Of a stretch of DNA of 64,000 bases, positions 1 to 11,581 are shown in pieces (position 1 is the first letter of the stretch; the number at the start of each line of letters is the position of its first letter). Location: positions 744,001 to 808,000 of the forward strand of contig NW_022985070.1 of assembly GCF_010015585.1 (NCBI RefSeq), given 5' to 3'. The stretch is from Eremomyces bilateralis CBS 781.70 (taxonomy: Eukaryota; Ascomycota; Dothideomycetes; Eremomycetales; Eremomycetaceae). Both the position numbers and the translations under genes were made by a program. Below the pieces are notes generated by a model. It did no database searches. It had not been told where the DNA came from and saw nothing but the letters and a program-made list of their open reading frames with translations.

Positions 1-713
1 TCCCCAAGTCCTACGAGCAGGACCCGCGCTTCCACGAGACCTGGAGCAAACTGAGCGCCTTCTCCCTGACGCAGTTCGACCGCATCGTGCAGCTCGACAG
101 CGACATGCTCGTCCGTCGGAACATGGACGAGCTGATGGAGCTAGCGCTGGATCCGCCAGGGGAGGAGGGGGCGGGCGACCGCGTGTTTGCGGCGAGCTAT
201 GCATGCGTGTGTAATCCGTTGGGGAAACCGCATTATCCCAGCGATTGGATCAGGGAGAACTGTGCGTTCACTAGCCAGCATGACGCGCCGGATCGGGCGC
301 AGACGGAGGGGGCACCGCTGGGTGCTGGGTTGGCGATGCCGAATTCGGGGTTGCTGGTCATCAATCCGAGCCGGGCGGCATATGAGCTGATCTTAAAGGA
401 ATTGGTAGAAGCGACCTCGACGGCGGCCTATGAATTCGGGGATCAGAGTCTGATCGGGTACACGTTCCGTGGCCGTTGGGCGCCACTGCCATACGTCTAC
501 AACGCGTTGAAGACGCTGCGGTGGAAGGGCGTCCATGATCAGATTTGGCGGGATGAGCGGGTGAAGAACGTGCATTATATAATGGTCCCCAAACCGTGGG
601 ATGAACCGGACGGCGAGAGGGGCCAAGCGGACGAAACACACAAGTGGTGGTGGGACGCGAATGATGAACGGAAGAGACTGGAGAAAACAAGAGGGATTGA
701 GGATGAATTTTGA
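1..713 (+). CDS. GT8-family glycosyltransferase, 3' part (5' end outside window)
   Basis: The frame is open from base 3 and ends with TGA at 711-713; the 5' end lies left of the window. About 28 codons in is the motif LDSDM, the DxD metal and nucleotide-sugar site of GT8 retaining transferases (glycogenin/Gnt1-like). It is followed by a segment MPNSGLLVINPS, the usual GT8 'NSGV' strand, and by FGDQSLIGYTF, matching the conserved 'DQ' motif. The tail is acidic and basic with no membrane segment. Fungal members with this layout act in Golgi or cytosolic glycan synthesis. The acceptor cannot be told from the sequence. An N-terminal membrane anchor, if present, would be outside the window. The family call is firm, the subfamily is not. 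Confidence 0.8.
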   Translation, partial: PKSYEQDPRFHETWSKLSAFSLTQFDRIVQLDSDMLVRRNMDELMELALDPPGEEGAGDRVFAASYACVCNPLGKPHYPSDWIRENCAFTSQHDAPDRAQTEGAPLGAGLAMPNSGLLVINPSRAAYELILKELVEATSTAAYEFGDQSLIGYTFRGRWAPLPYVYNALKTLRWKGVHDQIWRDERVKNVHYIMVPKPWDEPDGERGQADETHKWWWDANDERKRLEKTRGIEDEF

Positions 714-838
714 TTGGCATTATTGCATAGTTACTGTTAGACTGTCTGATGTTGCTACAAGCCTACCCCGTTTTGGATGCTAATCCCAATATACCCAGGC
801 CTGTACTCCTCGCCAATGCCAATTCCAAACGCTACAGT

Positions 839-2537
839 TCAATCGTCCCGTCTCTCAGACTCGTGTCCCCAAACTTCCTCCGCTGACTTCTTTCCCTTCG
901 TCTCAGGCACGAAGGTGAGGACCAGGAGGAAGAACCCGGCCGCAAACGCCGCGAAGATGAAATACACCCGTCCCTCACCCAGCGCTTTGTTCACCACGGG
1001 AAAAAACTGAGCGACGACAAAGGTGGCGATCCAATTGGACGCGAGCGCCCAGCTTTGGGTGGCGCCGACGGCTTCGTGGACGGCCAGCTCGCTGGCAAGG
1101 ATGAACGGGACGGGACCGAGCCCGACCGCAAACGAGCAAACAAACAGGATGACGGCGACGGCGGAGAGGACTTTGATGTTATAGCCGATGGAGAAGGCTA
1201 GAGCAAGAGATGAAATGCCCATCCCGAAGATAGAGCCGAGCAGGCAGGGCTTACGACCGAGCTTGTCGACGAGCGGGGCACAGGCGGCTGTGACAATGAT
1301 ATTGAGGGCAGAAACGGCGAGGTTGAGGAGGGCAGAGGAGGAAGATAGGAGCGAGGATAAGAGGGAAACGCCGTACATGATAATCGAGTTGATACCTAAG
1401 TCCGTCAGTGAATGGATACTGTTGGTCAAGGGGTGCGGTCTTACCGCAAAGCTGTTGGGCAAGCATAACCATTATGACAGCAATCACTGCCTTCCTGGTC
1501 TGGGGGCTGGCCAAAGCTTGTAGCATCCCAAGATGCCCCTGGCCGGACTGGCTCTTGTTTGAGGGGAGGTGTTGCTGATCCGGCGAATTCAAGAGAGATT
1601 CTTGTTCCTCTAAACTTCGCGTTAGCATGTTCATATTATAGCCAAAGAACTGCTTACCATCGTCTTCACCAGCAGCAATGCCCCAGCTGTTAAATTCGCC
1701 GTCGATATCGAACCTCTCACCTCTCACTCTCCTCAAGATCTTTCGTGCTTTCGGCCCACCCCCTTCTACGTTGGCAGCAATCCATTTCGGGCTTTCGTCC
1801 GAGAACATCAGTCCGACCAGCTGCCCAACTCCAACCAGCCCAGCAGCAGCCAGTACAATCCTCCACATCTGACCAAAGGCCAGGAAATACCCAAGCAGCT
1901 GTGCAAGAAAGATGCCAACATTCACCATCACCTGGGTGAAGGCGCCGAAAAACCCCTTCTCAGCCGGCGGGGAGAGCTCGGAGATGTATATTGGCACGGA
2001 AACCATAGCAGCCCCTGAACCCAAGCCTGAAATGAAGCGTCCTATAGCCATAGTTGCGATATTCGGCGCGAGAGCCGCGAAGATGGGGCCAAGGATGGAG
2101 AAAGGGACCGCGAGTCGCATTGCATGCATCCGCCCATGGCTTGTAGAGACCGTACCGGCCACCAAAGCACCCAGAAATCCACCCAAGGTAAACATGGAGC
2201 TCACCACCCCGAGTTCCTCCGCTGTCATGGGGATACACTGGGGAAGGGTGGACGACGACACGGCATCAGGTCCGAGGAGGGACTTTCGCTTGCAGGTGAT
2301 GACATCGAGAGGGGTGTTGAGCTCGGTGAGGTGGTAGCCGAAGAGGAACGGTCCGAGGGTGCTCACGAAGATGAGGAAGAGCAAGTAGGGCGTGAGGTCA
2401 CGGAACCAGGTTCGTGGATCCATCGTGTGCGGTCGACGAAAGAGCGGCTTCGGAAAGGGCAGATTAGCCTTGTATTCATCATCGTCAGATGCAGCGGAAA
2501 AAAACGTCTGGTACGGGGGAGACATAAGCAAAGACAT
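839..2537 (-). CDS. MFS sugar-transporter-like protein (yeast VPS73/YBR241C type)
   Basis: Three exons on the minus strand: 2537-1658, 1609-1445 and 1395-839, giving 533 residues. Intron 1 (48 nt) has GTAAG, a TGCTAAC branch and TTTAG. Intron 2 (49 nt) joins LAQQLC to GINSIIMYGVS, the classic sugar-porter QQxxGIN motif. About twelve hydrophobic segments are visible, with PESPK-like DESPKW at the end of the first half, LVDKLGRKP in the second, and PETKGK near the C-terminus, all sugar/inositol porter signatures. The N-terminal ELNTPLDVITC and a long first loop resemble the vacuolar VPS73/YBR241C branch rather than plasma-membrane hexose carriers, so the substrate is uncertain. Intron 1 is a multiple of three and stop-free, so naive annotation would retain it. 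The start is either Met at 2537 or the Met four codons later. Confidence 0.85.
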
Positions 2538-3550
2538 ACAGAAGCGGACAATAATAGTGAGCTATCGTAGGGCAATAGTGAACGACATGCCGTGGAATGG
2601 ATTGATATTGGGGCTATTAAGACATCCGGTAATACTCATACACAATCGATGCAGCCAAATCAGCCACTGAAACCCTATCTAATCGCACACGTTCATTCAC
2701 GGATCTCAGCACCGTGCCGTCATATGCAGGATAGTATTGCGTGTCGGAAGCTCAGCGCTGTGGAAGTATCAGATGGTGCCGAGTTGAATGTTTGTCGGAG
2801 GTGCCGGCTAATATGACGTCGAGCGTATTCCAAATGCAGTCCGAACGTTCTAAAGCCAACCCAAAAACGAATGGCGAACTCGAAAACGTTAGATGGAAAG
2901 GAGTATCGGCGAGTGGCAGGTGAATATGATAAACTACAGAAGGCAATTAGTCGACGTTGAGGGGTGTTGCGGTCTGCAGATGTTCAGTCCATATGTGGCC
3001 GACGATGCAAGGGTCAGTTGCTCGTTGCCAGGGATAGATGCGCTCTGCGAACGTCGGCCTCTTAACGCTCAACCAAGTAAGATTCCGTACTGCGAAATGG
3101 CCTTAGACCTGACTGACAGGAGACGCCAAAGCCCAAATGTGTGATGCAAGGCTTGGGCTCATGCAGGCCCAAAACGATGAAGACATAAAGGCATGGACTG
3201 TGAGAAGGCCTCTCAGATACTCTGGCTCCAATCCTCTCTTCTATCTAAATGTATTTTGCAAAACCGTATTGCCGCGAACGTCTTTCCAGCCGAGCTATGA
3301 CGCTGAACCTCGTTCGAATGACATGACCTGTATCTCCTCGGAATCCAGCATAGTTTGAGCCTATCTCCAATACGGGACGCATCATCACAGGACACAGGGA
3401 CAGACGCGCATGCTAATTGCTGAACGACGCGCTCTCGCTCCCAGCTAGCTCCAACCCGATCACCACACTGTCCTGGTGTCGGATTGCTCGTTCAATTGGC
3501 TGGAGTCATCGGATTACCTTGGATTACCAACCCGATGAAGCGGAGAGATC
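2538..3550. other. Intergenic, about 1 kb
   Basis: It lies between the divergent starts of the transporter and SSN3. Only scattered short open frames without family features are present, and no RNA gene or repeat was recognised. It presumably holds both promoters. Confidence 0.6.
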
Positions 3551-5412
3551 GTGGAGATGGTTGCGGGTGAAATCAAGATCGGAATGAGCCAAACCGGAAA
3601 GATGATCTCCCCCAATGCGCCGCCCTCGGGCCCCAACCCCACCACCAACACTACCACCAAGACATCCACCTCCACAACATCCGCAAAGCGATCCGTTCAG
3701 CAGGCCTTCGATGGTGCGTGCATCAGTTACAATTCTTTGATTATCGTGAATTTATGGAATACATGAATACATCTCTTCTCTGGTTCTCTCAAGGACTTTT
3801 CTTAGATATGCCTAATAGAGTGCGCTTCATTTAATGTTTCAATCAGGACGGACCGGTTCCGCTTTCCATTAATTCGCTTGATATTGTGCGAAATTCCTTC
3901 GTCACTACTTCATCGTATCTGACTCTGGGACACACGACGGTAGAAAGAGGTGATCCGTTGACTCATCTGGATTATCTCATGCGGTATCTACTGTATTGCT
4001 TATTCTTATGTACCGGACACTTCTAGTCCTTGCATGCAACAGCGCTTGAAAATCTTCGTTAGTTGTTTCCTGGAACCGTGCTTGGGCGACTTCAACTAAT
4101 CAACAACCCCTCATTGCAGAACCGGGTGCCGCCATAAGTATGTTAGCAGGCTCCTATTTGAACCAAAAACGAGTGCGTGAAAGATATGATATCATCGGAT
4201 TCATCAGCAGTGGCACATATGGCCGGGTATTCAAGGCAAGAGGTCGAACCGGCCAGGTGGGAGAGTTCGCCATCAAAAAGTATCACGAGTCCTCCCTACC
4301 TCAAGCGCATGGCTAAACTGTCCAGATTCAAACCGGACAAAGAAGGGGAGCTGCAGTACACGGGCATCTCACAGTCCGCCATCCGGGAAATGGCTCTATG
4401 CACCGAGCTGTCGAACCCGAACGTAGTTCACACGGTCGAGATCATCCTCGAGGACAAATGTATATACATTATCTTTGAGTATGCCGAGCACGATCTGCTG
4501 CAGATCATCCATTATCATACCCAGACGTCGCGACCGGCCATCCCTCCCATGGTCATCAAGTCGATTCTATACCAGCTCCTGAACGGCGTCCTCTACCTCA
4601 ATCGTAACTGGGTGATGCACCGTGATCTTAAACCCGCCAACATCATGGTCACCTCCGCCGGGGCGGTCAAGATCGGCGATCTGGGACTCGCTCGTCTTTT
4701 CTATAAGCCTCAGGCGACGCTTTTCGCCGGCGATAAAGTCGTCGTGACCATCTGGTACCGCGCACCGGAGCTTCTCCTAGGGTCACGGCATTATACCACC
4801 GCCATCGATCTGTGGGCCGTCGGCTGCATCTTCGCCGAGCTCCTGTCCCTTCGACCGATCTTCAAAGGCGAAGAAGCGAAGATGGACGGCAAGAAATCGG
4901 TTCCCTTCCAGCGCAACCAGATGCAGAAGATCGTCGAGATCCTGGGGTTGCCGACGGTGGACCGGTGGCCCCTTCTGAAGCACATGCCGGAATATGGACA
5001 GCTATCCAACCTCGCGCAGGGAAATAGTCGCGTCTTGAACCCGGTCGGCTTGGAGAAATGGTATACCTCGACGGTGGCTCATAACAGATACGTCGTCCCG
5101 AACAGTTCCCCTCCAGGGACCAAGCCCGACGTGCCAGGCCGCGATGGCCTTGCCCTTCTGCAAGGGTTGCTCGAATATGACCCGATGAAACGCCTTACCG
5201 CGGAGCAGGCGCTGCAACATCCGTATTTCCCAACGAACCAGGCCGAGCGGGACGTGTTAGGGAAGAATTGCTTCGCGTGGAGCTTTACAGACTATCCGAA
5301 TCGCCGAGTGAGTAGCGATGATAATGATATCCGTACCAGCAGTTTGCCTGGCACCAAGAGAGGTGGACTACCGGACGACAGCTTGAGACCGGGCAAGAGA
5401 TTGAAAGAGTGA
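3551..5412 (+). CDS. ssn3: Cyclin-dependent kinase 8 of the Mediator kinase module
   Basis: Exons 4120-4279 and 4326-5412 are well supported, and 3551-3713 is a probable 5' exon, giving 469 residues in total. Splicing at 4280-4325 joins EFAIKK to FKPDKEGE. The kinase shows a glycine loop (ISSGTYGRV), a SAIREMALC helix as in CDK8, catalytic HRDLKPAN, a DLGLARLF activation segment, WYRAPELLLG, and the family-specific tail SLPGTKRGGLPDDS. With cyclin C, Med12 and Med13 this kinase phosphorylates RNA polymerase II and transcription factors. The 5' exon adds a Ser/Thr/Pro-rich stretch. Its donor (3714) and the acceptor (4119, with an upstream CTAAT) preserve frame across a 406-nt intron, long for this genome. 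If that exon is wrong, translation starts at the Met at 4140. Confidence 0.88.
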
Positions 5413-5577
5413 AGAGATGGAGCATCGAAGATATCCAACCCATTTCGTCATGCGCCTACACCAAACAAGATATCATTAACATCCATCGCCTTGCTATCCC
5501 CCAGCTCTACACCCGTTCGCACAAGACGGAGATTTCTGAAGAATTGGCTTTCCTAGTCTAACACGGCAGATCTCTAG

Positions 5578-5790
5578 CTCACCCTCGTCGACGACCCCCT
5601 TGAGGACGTGAGGGAGTCCGAAGACAGCTTCACCAATGTTTTCAGCGACGGCTTTTTCAAGGCCGATTTTCTCCTGTCCGAGTCGTCGGGAGAAACCATG
5701 GAAATAGACGAGCCCGATTACCAACAACTAGTTACCGATCTGGACCCATCGTCCTCGCGTCAGGATACGGAATACCAACTCAAAAACTGA
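5578..5790 (+). CDS. Possible 3' exon of a small unrecognised gene
   Basis: An open frame of 70 codons is preceded by a good acceptor (TCTAAC branch, then CTCTAG ending at 5577) and ends in TGA at 5788-5790. The peptide is acidic (runs such as VDDPLEDVRESED) and shows no known domain. I could not find a convincing upstream exon in 5413-5577, although a stretch from about 5450 looks codon-like. The rest of 5413-6200 holds nothing else recognisable. It could equally be 3' untranslated sequence of ssn3. Confidence 0.2.
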   Translation, partial: LTLVDDPLEDVRESEDSFTNVFSDGFFKADFLLSESSGETMEIDEPDYQQLVTDLDPSSSRQDTEYQLKN

Positions 5791-6200
5791 AACGGGGTGT
5801 TGCTTGGAGTGCTGGGGTAATTAGAATGCGGTTCGGATTCCCGGCGTGCACCGCAAGTATAAGAGGGAATTACTATAGTGTCAACAGCTTAAATTTTTGT
5901 TGATCCATCATTACTTACGGAGGTTTGAATTGATCCTCTAGGATACCTACCGAATCATTACATGGCTTGTGTGTTTCTATACATACATGCCTCATCTGAA
6001 ATGACTCAATTGCTGCTGTTCTTGTCCCCTGATACCGTAGCATCACTACCTGGAATCCTGCAACGCCCTCTATTTATGTTAGCCGTTTGTATGAGACCGC
6101 CATCAAAATGATCCAGACTATCGGTTTCCTTCTAGATGCATCGCTCCCCTGCTTGCAGAATGATTCAAGATAGTTCACAATTACTCTCCTGAGCAAAGCA

Positions 6201-7530
6201 TCACCGTAGCCCACAACCGAGCAACCCCTTGAACTTTGCCTTGATGCTCGCCCTTCTAGAATTTCCGTTTGCACGAGACCTTCCACCGTGACCCCCAGGA
6301 ACCCCCAATATATTTACCGCTCTACAGCCCATGAACTCGTCCACGTCCGTCGTCACTCTACCCACAAACCCCCCCATATCAGGCCCATCCGACGTAAAAC
6401 TGACCCTCTGCGCCCTTGCCTTCCGACCCTCCCATCCACTATCCGGCCGATCCGTGGCGTGAAACACGCAAAGCATCCCCCCGTCAGAGTCTTCGTCCGC
6501 AGTCCCCGACATCCCATGCGGCATCCGAATGAACGACCCGTGCCCCGGGCCGAACGGCCCGACATCTCGCCTGCCGCCCTCTCCGATGGACCCCAGCTTC
6601 GGCGACCACGCCTGGAGGAGCGGGCGGCGGCTCTTGACCCATGCGCGAGGGTTGAGCGGTTCGCCGCCGACGTATTGCAGCGTGGCCATCTTGTAATCGC
6701 GGGTCCAGCTTCCGGCGCAGGAAAACACGATGCCTTTCCACGAACCGTCAGATGCCTTGAGGTACTGCGGGCCTTCGTTGATCCCTGAGGACCCGGAGAA
6801 TTCCCAGCGGTGTTCTGGCGCCGATATCCGCACGGCGAAACTGTCCACGAGCTCCGGACTCGCCATATGAGCGATATATAGTTCCTGAATGGATTCGTCC
6901 TGGCTGCGGCCTCTTTCAACCATGCTCTTGATGCTTTCGCCAGGATATCCCGCCAGAAGCGGCCAGCCGGAATACACACAATACAGCTGGTCATCCAGCT
7001 CGAATACCGTCCCATCGATGGACCACTGGTGAGGCGGAAGTCCCGGTAGCGGACCGAGGAATTCCCAAGGCGCCTCGCAGGGAGATACGTCGGTCGGCGG
7101 GCCGCGAAGCACGCAGAGCCGATGACTGGCGTTACCGATGAGAGGATGATCGCACGATACATATATGTACCAGCGGCCGCAGAGGGCGTGCAGCTCGGGG
7201 GCCCAGATGTTTCCGGAGAAGGGGTACCCGTGCTCCGGTTGCCTGTGTCGTGTCAGAATCTGAGAACGCTGGGGTCTGTTTAGGATTGGGCATTGTACGA
7301 GGCTGCGACCTACCATACTACAGTCTTTCTCGGATACGTATAAAAACCGAGGAGAGTCGGGGATGACCATATTTCAACTCTGTTTCCGGAAGTGAAAGTC
7401 TATATTACAAGCACATTTTAGTTGATCGCTCGCTCAGATGCCTCTCTTCATCTGAAGCACGTACAAGGAAGAAGGTGTCGCGCAAGAAGACAACATATGG
7501 ATCAGGCGTCGGCACCGCAGTTATGGTCAT
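6201..7530 (-). CDS. Glycoside hydrolase family 43 (arabinofuranosidase/xylosidase-like)
   Basis: Exons are 7530-7465, 7399-7314 and 7242-6201, giving 397 residues. The first exon encodes a 22-residue start containing PDPYVVF. Exon two supplies FTSGNRVEIW and ends at KTVVW, and the third opens with QPEHGYPFSGNIWAPELH. The three GH43 five-bladed-propeller acids are visible: general base Asp10, modulating Asp127 in WSIDGTVF and general acid Glu207 in INEGPQYL. GPGHGSF is another family motif. There is no signal peptide, so the enzyme is probably intracellular and acts on imported arabino- or xylo-oligosaccharides. A longer single open frame across 7370-6201 gives a misleading N-terminus lacking the general base; the spliced model restores it. 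It is divergent from the AA9 gene about 1 kb away. Substrate specificity cannot be read from the sequence. Confidence 0.85.
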
Positions 7531-8559
7531 ACAACATGATCGAGCGGATTCCATTTCGCTTTCATTATACCGTCAATCGCAGACATCGCTAAGATATCAT
7601 TGTTCTCAAGCACAATTGCTTGCGACATTCGGACATCATGATGCAACCTCCCTTGGAAATTGCGCGAGTCAGTTTTGAGCTGATGCGGACATACCATGAC
7701 TCACGACATCACGATGATCTCGTGGACAGACCGCGTGAACACCGTCTACCGTCTACGATTCTCTCGACAAATGATATCAGATTATCGTTCGCACATGAGA
7801 CGCCATGAAAGCTTTGGATAAGCTGGTGAAAGATGTTGGGTAAAAATACCTGAACCAAGACCTTTCCGCCTTGTGTTAGACTTATCCTCAGTATCACCAG
7901 TCAGCCTCCTATGTAGAGCTATGGCACACACTGTACAATCATCAGTTGTTTTGGAACTTCCTTGCTGGAGTCATTTCGTCCCATCCTTTCGTGATTTCGT
8001 CCGATGTTTCCCCATTTATGATGTTCAAGGGATTTGTTTTTCCGTGGTTTCGAATCGTATTTGTGTGTCCACGTAATTATGTCATCCTTAATTTAAGATT
8101 TTGGATCATCTATGATCTATCTCCAACCTTCGTCCTGGGATCACTAATCGTGATACGGCCCCATGGTCTTTTGGGAAACGCCACGAGATCGTTTCCATCA
8201 TTTATATTAGGTTGCCACCAATGGGATTTCAAGAGTATCGAATAAGCAAAAAACGAACCTGTTATGCAACGATGTCCTTGCGATGAATGGGCACGCAATA
8301 CTTGCTGTCATGGTCCGTCTTGGCACCGGTCCGAATATGTCCAACGGGCGTGAACTGCCCTATCCATGGCCGGTCATTTATCTGTCATCGTACTGTGTTG
8401 AATAGATTCGGCGAGATGAATAGGTACCAATGTTATAGATCAATCATGGCAGGAGGATTCGTGCGTTCTTTAAAGAGAGGTTACCTTCACACGACCCGGG
8501 ATTCCAGTGCTTACCAGTGACACTCTTTTTGTTCTACGAAACATTCTCTTGCTAGCAAT
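7531..8559. other. Divergent intergenic region between GH43 and AA9 genes
   Basis: About 1 kb separates two carbohydrate-active genes that start in opposite directions, so it should contain both promoters. I saw no convincing coding exon, repeat or RNA gene. I did not find a clear pair of XlnR or CreA sites by eye. Confidence 0.5.
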
Positions 8560-9361
8560 ATGAAGTTCCTCACTGTCGCCGCTTTTGCCACCATCGCGCA
8601 GCTGGCGTCTGCCCACACCACGGTCGGGTGGGTCTTTGTTAATGGCAAGGAGCAGGGTCGAGGCGATGTTGTGCCGGGCGGCTACATCAGGAAGCCCAAC
8701 AATAACGACCCTGTGAAAGATGTGAAGTCAGGAGACATCACTTGCAACACGAGTAAAGGGCCGAACACCAAGAATGTGAACGTCAAGGCCGGAGACGAGG
8801 TATGGCGAGAACCCCGTCGTCCCTGGACAGTCATTAACAGCACCCAGGTCACCGTGGAATGGTTCCACGACAACCGAGGAGATGACATCATCGCGGATAG
8901 CCACAAAGGTCCCGTCCAGGTCTACATTGCCCCCGCGCAAACGAACGGCAAGGGCAATGTCTGGGTCAAGATCGCATCCGACGCCTATTCCAACGGCGTG
9001 TGGGCAACCGACAAACTCATCAAGAACAAGGGCAAGCACTCGTTCAAGGTGCCCAATGTTGCTGGTGGTGACTATATCGTCCGCGCCGAGATTATCGCCC
9101 TCCACGAGGGCAATCGCGTCGGTGGCGCGCAGTTCTATCCGAGCTGCATCCAGTTTAAGGTTGCTGGAGGGAGTGGCAAGCTTCCGGCGGGAATAGCACT
9201 GCCTGGTGCATACTCGCAGAATGACCCTGGTATGGCGCCCTTGCTGCTTTTGAGTGATATTGTTATACTCACGAGGAATCATAGGTATCTTGTACGATGT
9301 TTATCAGCAGCCGCTGAAGCCCTATACTGCACCTGGAGGCCCAGTTCTCATCAAGGGTTGA
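8560..9361 (+). CDS. AA9 lytic polysaccharide monooxygenase, secreted
   Basis: Exons are 8560-8799, 8848-9229 and 9285-9361, giving 232 residues. A signal peptide of 18 residues ends in LASA, leaving His19 as mature His1, the N-terminal half of the copper histidine brace. The second copper ligand is His99 in DSHKGP, and the axial Tyr177 lies in QFYPSC. Cys62 and Cys180 fit the conserved disulfide. Splicing the last intron joins NDPG to ILYDVYQQP, the usual family ending. The enzyme is a single domain with no cellulose-binding module. AA9 enzymes oxidatively cleave cellulose and some hemicelluloses using O2 or H2O2 and an electron donor. Intron 1 is 48 nt and stop-free, so retention would insert 16 residues into the core. 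Regiospecificity is not predictable here. Confidence 0.93.
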
Positions 9362-10077
9362 TTGAGATTGGTAAGGACAGGCAAGATTGTTAGTCGTCCA
9401 AGATAGACGGCTCGGATGTTGCATCTACGTATTGAGGAGTATTCCGTACAGATCATGGTGTGATTGCCTTTATATATAAATCTTACGGGGCAGCTCGTTT
9501 ACTCCATCCTAGAACTTTGACATTGCAATCTTACGGCTGGTGCTCGTTTCAGGATTACCTCAAACTGTTGCACTACCATCTGATAAAATGAACACTTTTA
9601 CCACTACTTGGTTTTTAGATAATACATGGCTTCTTTCGATTGACTATCACCCGTATATATCCATGGTCTAACACCGACACACAACCCGATTGGCTGGCAC
9701 AAGACAGGAAATCCTTTCGAACCGCCACAGCTGAAATAGAATAGCTAATTACAAATATGTGAGGTGAAAAAAGGAATGGAGAAGAAGATAATGTCGAGCT
9801 AAAATAGAGTAACAAAAAAACCCGGACCATAATCGCTCGTGTCTAAACTGCATTACTCGGAAGCATAACTTAAATCCTAGGGGTATAAAGAAAACGTAGC
9901 GAATGATCTACCGCACCCATTCGGGATTTTGGTTGCGTTTCAAAGCATGAGTACTTCTTCCTTGCGCCGGTAAAATTAAATAGCAAATGGTATGCCACCC
10001 GGGCCACGCTATCGACACCTGCGTAGCGAAACAAAGGAAACCGAAGGAGACAGCAGGGAGGGAGCCCGGGAAAGCGT
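9362..10077. other. Intergenic, convergent 3' ends
   Basis: The AA9 and Rax1-like genes converge here. The stretch is AT-rich in part and holds only short non-coding-looking frames. Nothing else was recognised. Confidence 0.6.
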
Positions 10078-11581
10078 TTAGAAAAACATCCCCGCTGGCA
10101 ACACAACGAAGACAACCGTGATGACGATGGTCAGCAATAGCGCCCAGATTTGACTCTGTAGAACAATCCGATCCTGAATGATCCGAATCGCCTGCTCCTG
10201 CACCGCGGTTTTCGGCCCGAAAATCTTCTGCATCAGGCTTCGCTTCCGGAAATTCTCGATCCATGCCTCGTCCGTGTATGTGTTCGTGGTCCCGAAGGTC
10301 TCCATGCTCTTCGGCCGCTTCATGCTCCTCCCGATCGAGCCCGCCAGGGTCGCCTCTTCATCGTCCGGCGGGAGAATCCTGCCGCTCCTCCGCTTGTTCG
10401 TATTGGTCGATGAGACGAGGGAGACGGTCTCTGCATCTTCCCAGGGCTTGAGCTCCCGGCCATGGCCGCCGCTGTACATGATGACGCAGAGCCCTTTGTA
10501 GGCGGCGACGAGGGTTCCGATGCCGATGAACGTGACGAGGGCGGGGAGGATGCGCCACCAGCGGGGCGCGGCGGAGAGGGTGAGGATGGCGGTGATGAGG
10601 ATGCCGGCCAGGGTGTGTGACACGCCCATGGCGCGCACGAAGAAGACGCGCGGCTTGTTGCCGTTGCAGATGGACCAGCGGACGAAGTTGGGGTGGGCTT
10701 GGCCGCGGAGGACGGACTCGACGAGGGCGAGGGCGGGGGCGAGGGCGGAGGGGTGGGTGGTGTGCTGGAGGGCATGAAGAACCGCGGTACGTTCACGGTG
10801 AGATAGGTTCAGCTCTCGTGGAGCGGACGGAGCAAGGTACGTGGCGATGACCTTGGTGATCTCAGAGCGGAAGGGTTGGATGGAGACTGATATATGGTTA
10901 GCCCGCAATTTCGGATATAGAAAACGCTCAATTGAAACTTACAAGACTGCCACTTCAGGCCAACTTGATTGTTAGCCTCCTCGGCGATTTCCTGGAGGGA
11001 TTTCTGAGACTTGATCGACCTTGAAACGAAAGACTCGTAGTCCGTTGCGCCCGAGAGGGATGGTCCGTAGGAACCGCCAAATTCGGACCGGGTCGGCGTT
11101 GGCAGGTCATCAAGCGGGATTTCTAGCTGATCCTTCTTGTCGAAGTTGATCTCGACGGTGGTGCCATTTGGCACTTTGCTTCGACGTCCATGATCATCTT
11201 GGACGTGAGGCACAGGTTCCCATTCGGGTGAAAGTGACTGGTCCTGCAGCTTCAGTCTCTCGAATTTCTTCGTGTAGTCCCTCAACCAGAGGTAAAACTG
11301 GAGATTCTCGGCATCATGGGCAACATAGATCAGATAGTCCATGAAGTCATTCAATTGGCAGGGCTGGGACGGTGTTAGCCTAACGGACTGCTGCAGGTTG
11401 CCATGTCGAGCTGTGTTACCGGTAGGGTCTCGTTGTTCACCACCCTCTCAAACGATAGTTCTGGTGGTACGGGATTTTTGCAGCTCTTCATTCGGTCGAC
11501 ATATCTCTGACAATCCTTGGGGTTCAGTGGACCCGATGTCCGTTCGACATAAGCCGGACGGCGGTAAAACAGAACAGACAT
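10078..11581 (-). CDS. rax1: Rax1-type RGS-domain membrane protein
   Basis: Exons are 11581-11420, 11363-10943 and 10886-10078, giving 463 residues. The start MSVLFYRRPAYVER, the segment LPPCQLNDFMDYL and HDAENLQFYLWLRDY mark an RGS-like helix bundle, split by a linker and resumed near FSIQPFRSEITKVI. Three hydrophobic segments follow: GILITAILTLSAA, LVTFIGIGTLVAAY and, at the extreme C-terminus, LLLTIVITVVFVVLPAG. This RGS-plus-three-helices plan is that of yeast Rax1 (bud-site selection) and of the rax1/RgsC proteins of aspergilli, which affect growth and sporulation. Whether it accelerates G-alpha GTP hydrolysis is not decidable here. Both introns are 56 nt with GTAAC/GTAAG donors and CTAAC branches. 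Confidence 0.82.

Noticed and set aside
4177-4325. Start of ssn3 at the Met at 4177
   Set aside because: That stretch is out of frame with the glycine loop and partly intronic. The correct frame gives GFISSGTYGRV.
6201-7370. Single-exon reading of the GH43 gene starting at 7370
   Set aside because: It lacks the catalytic general base and has an in-frame stop just upstream. The three-exon model restores the family N-terminus.
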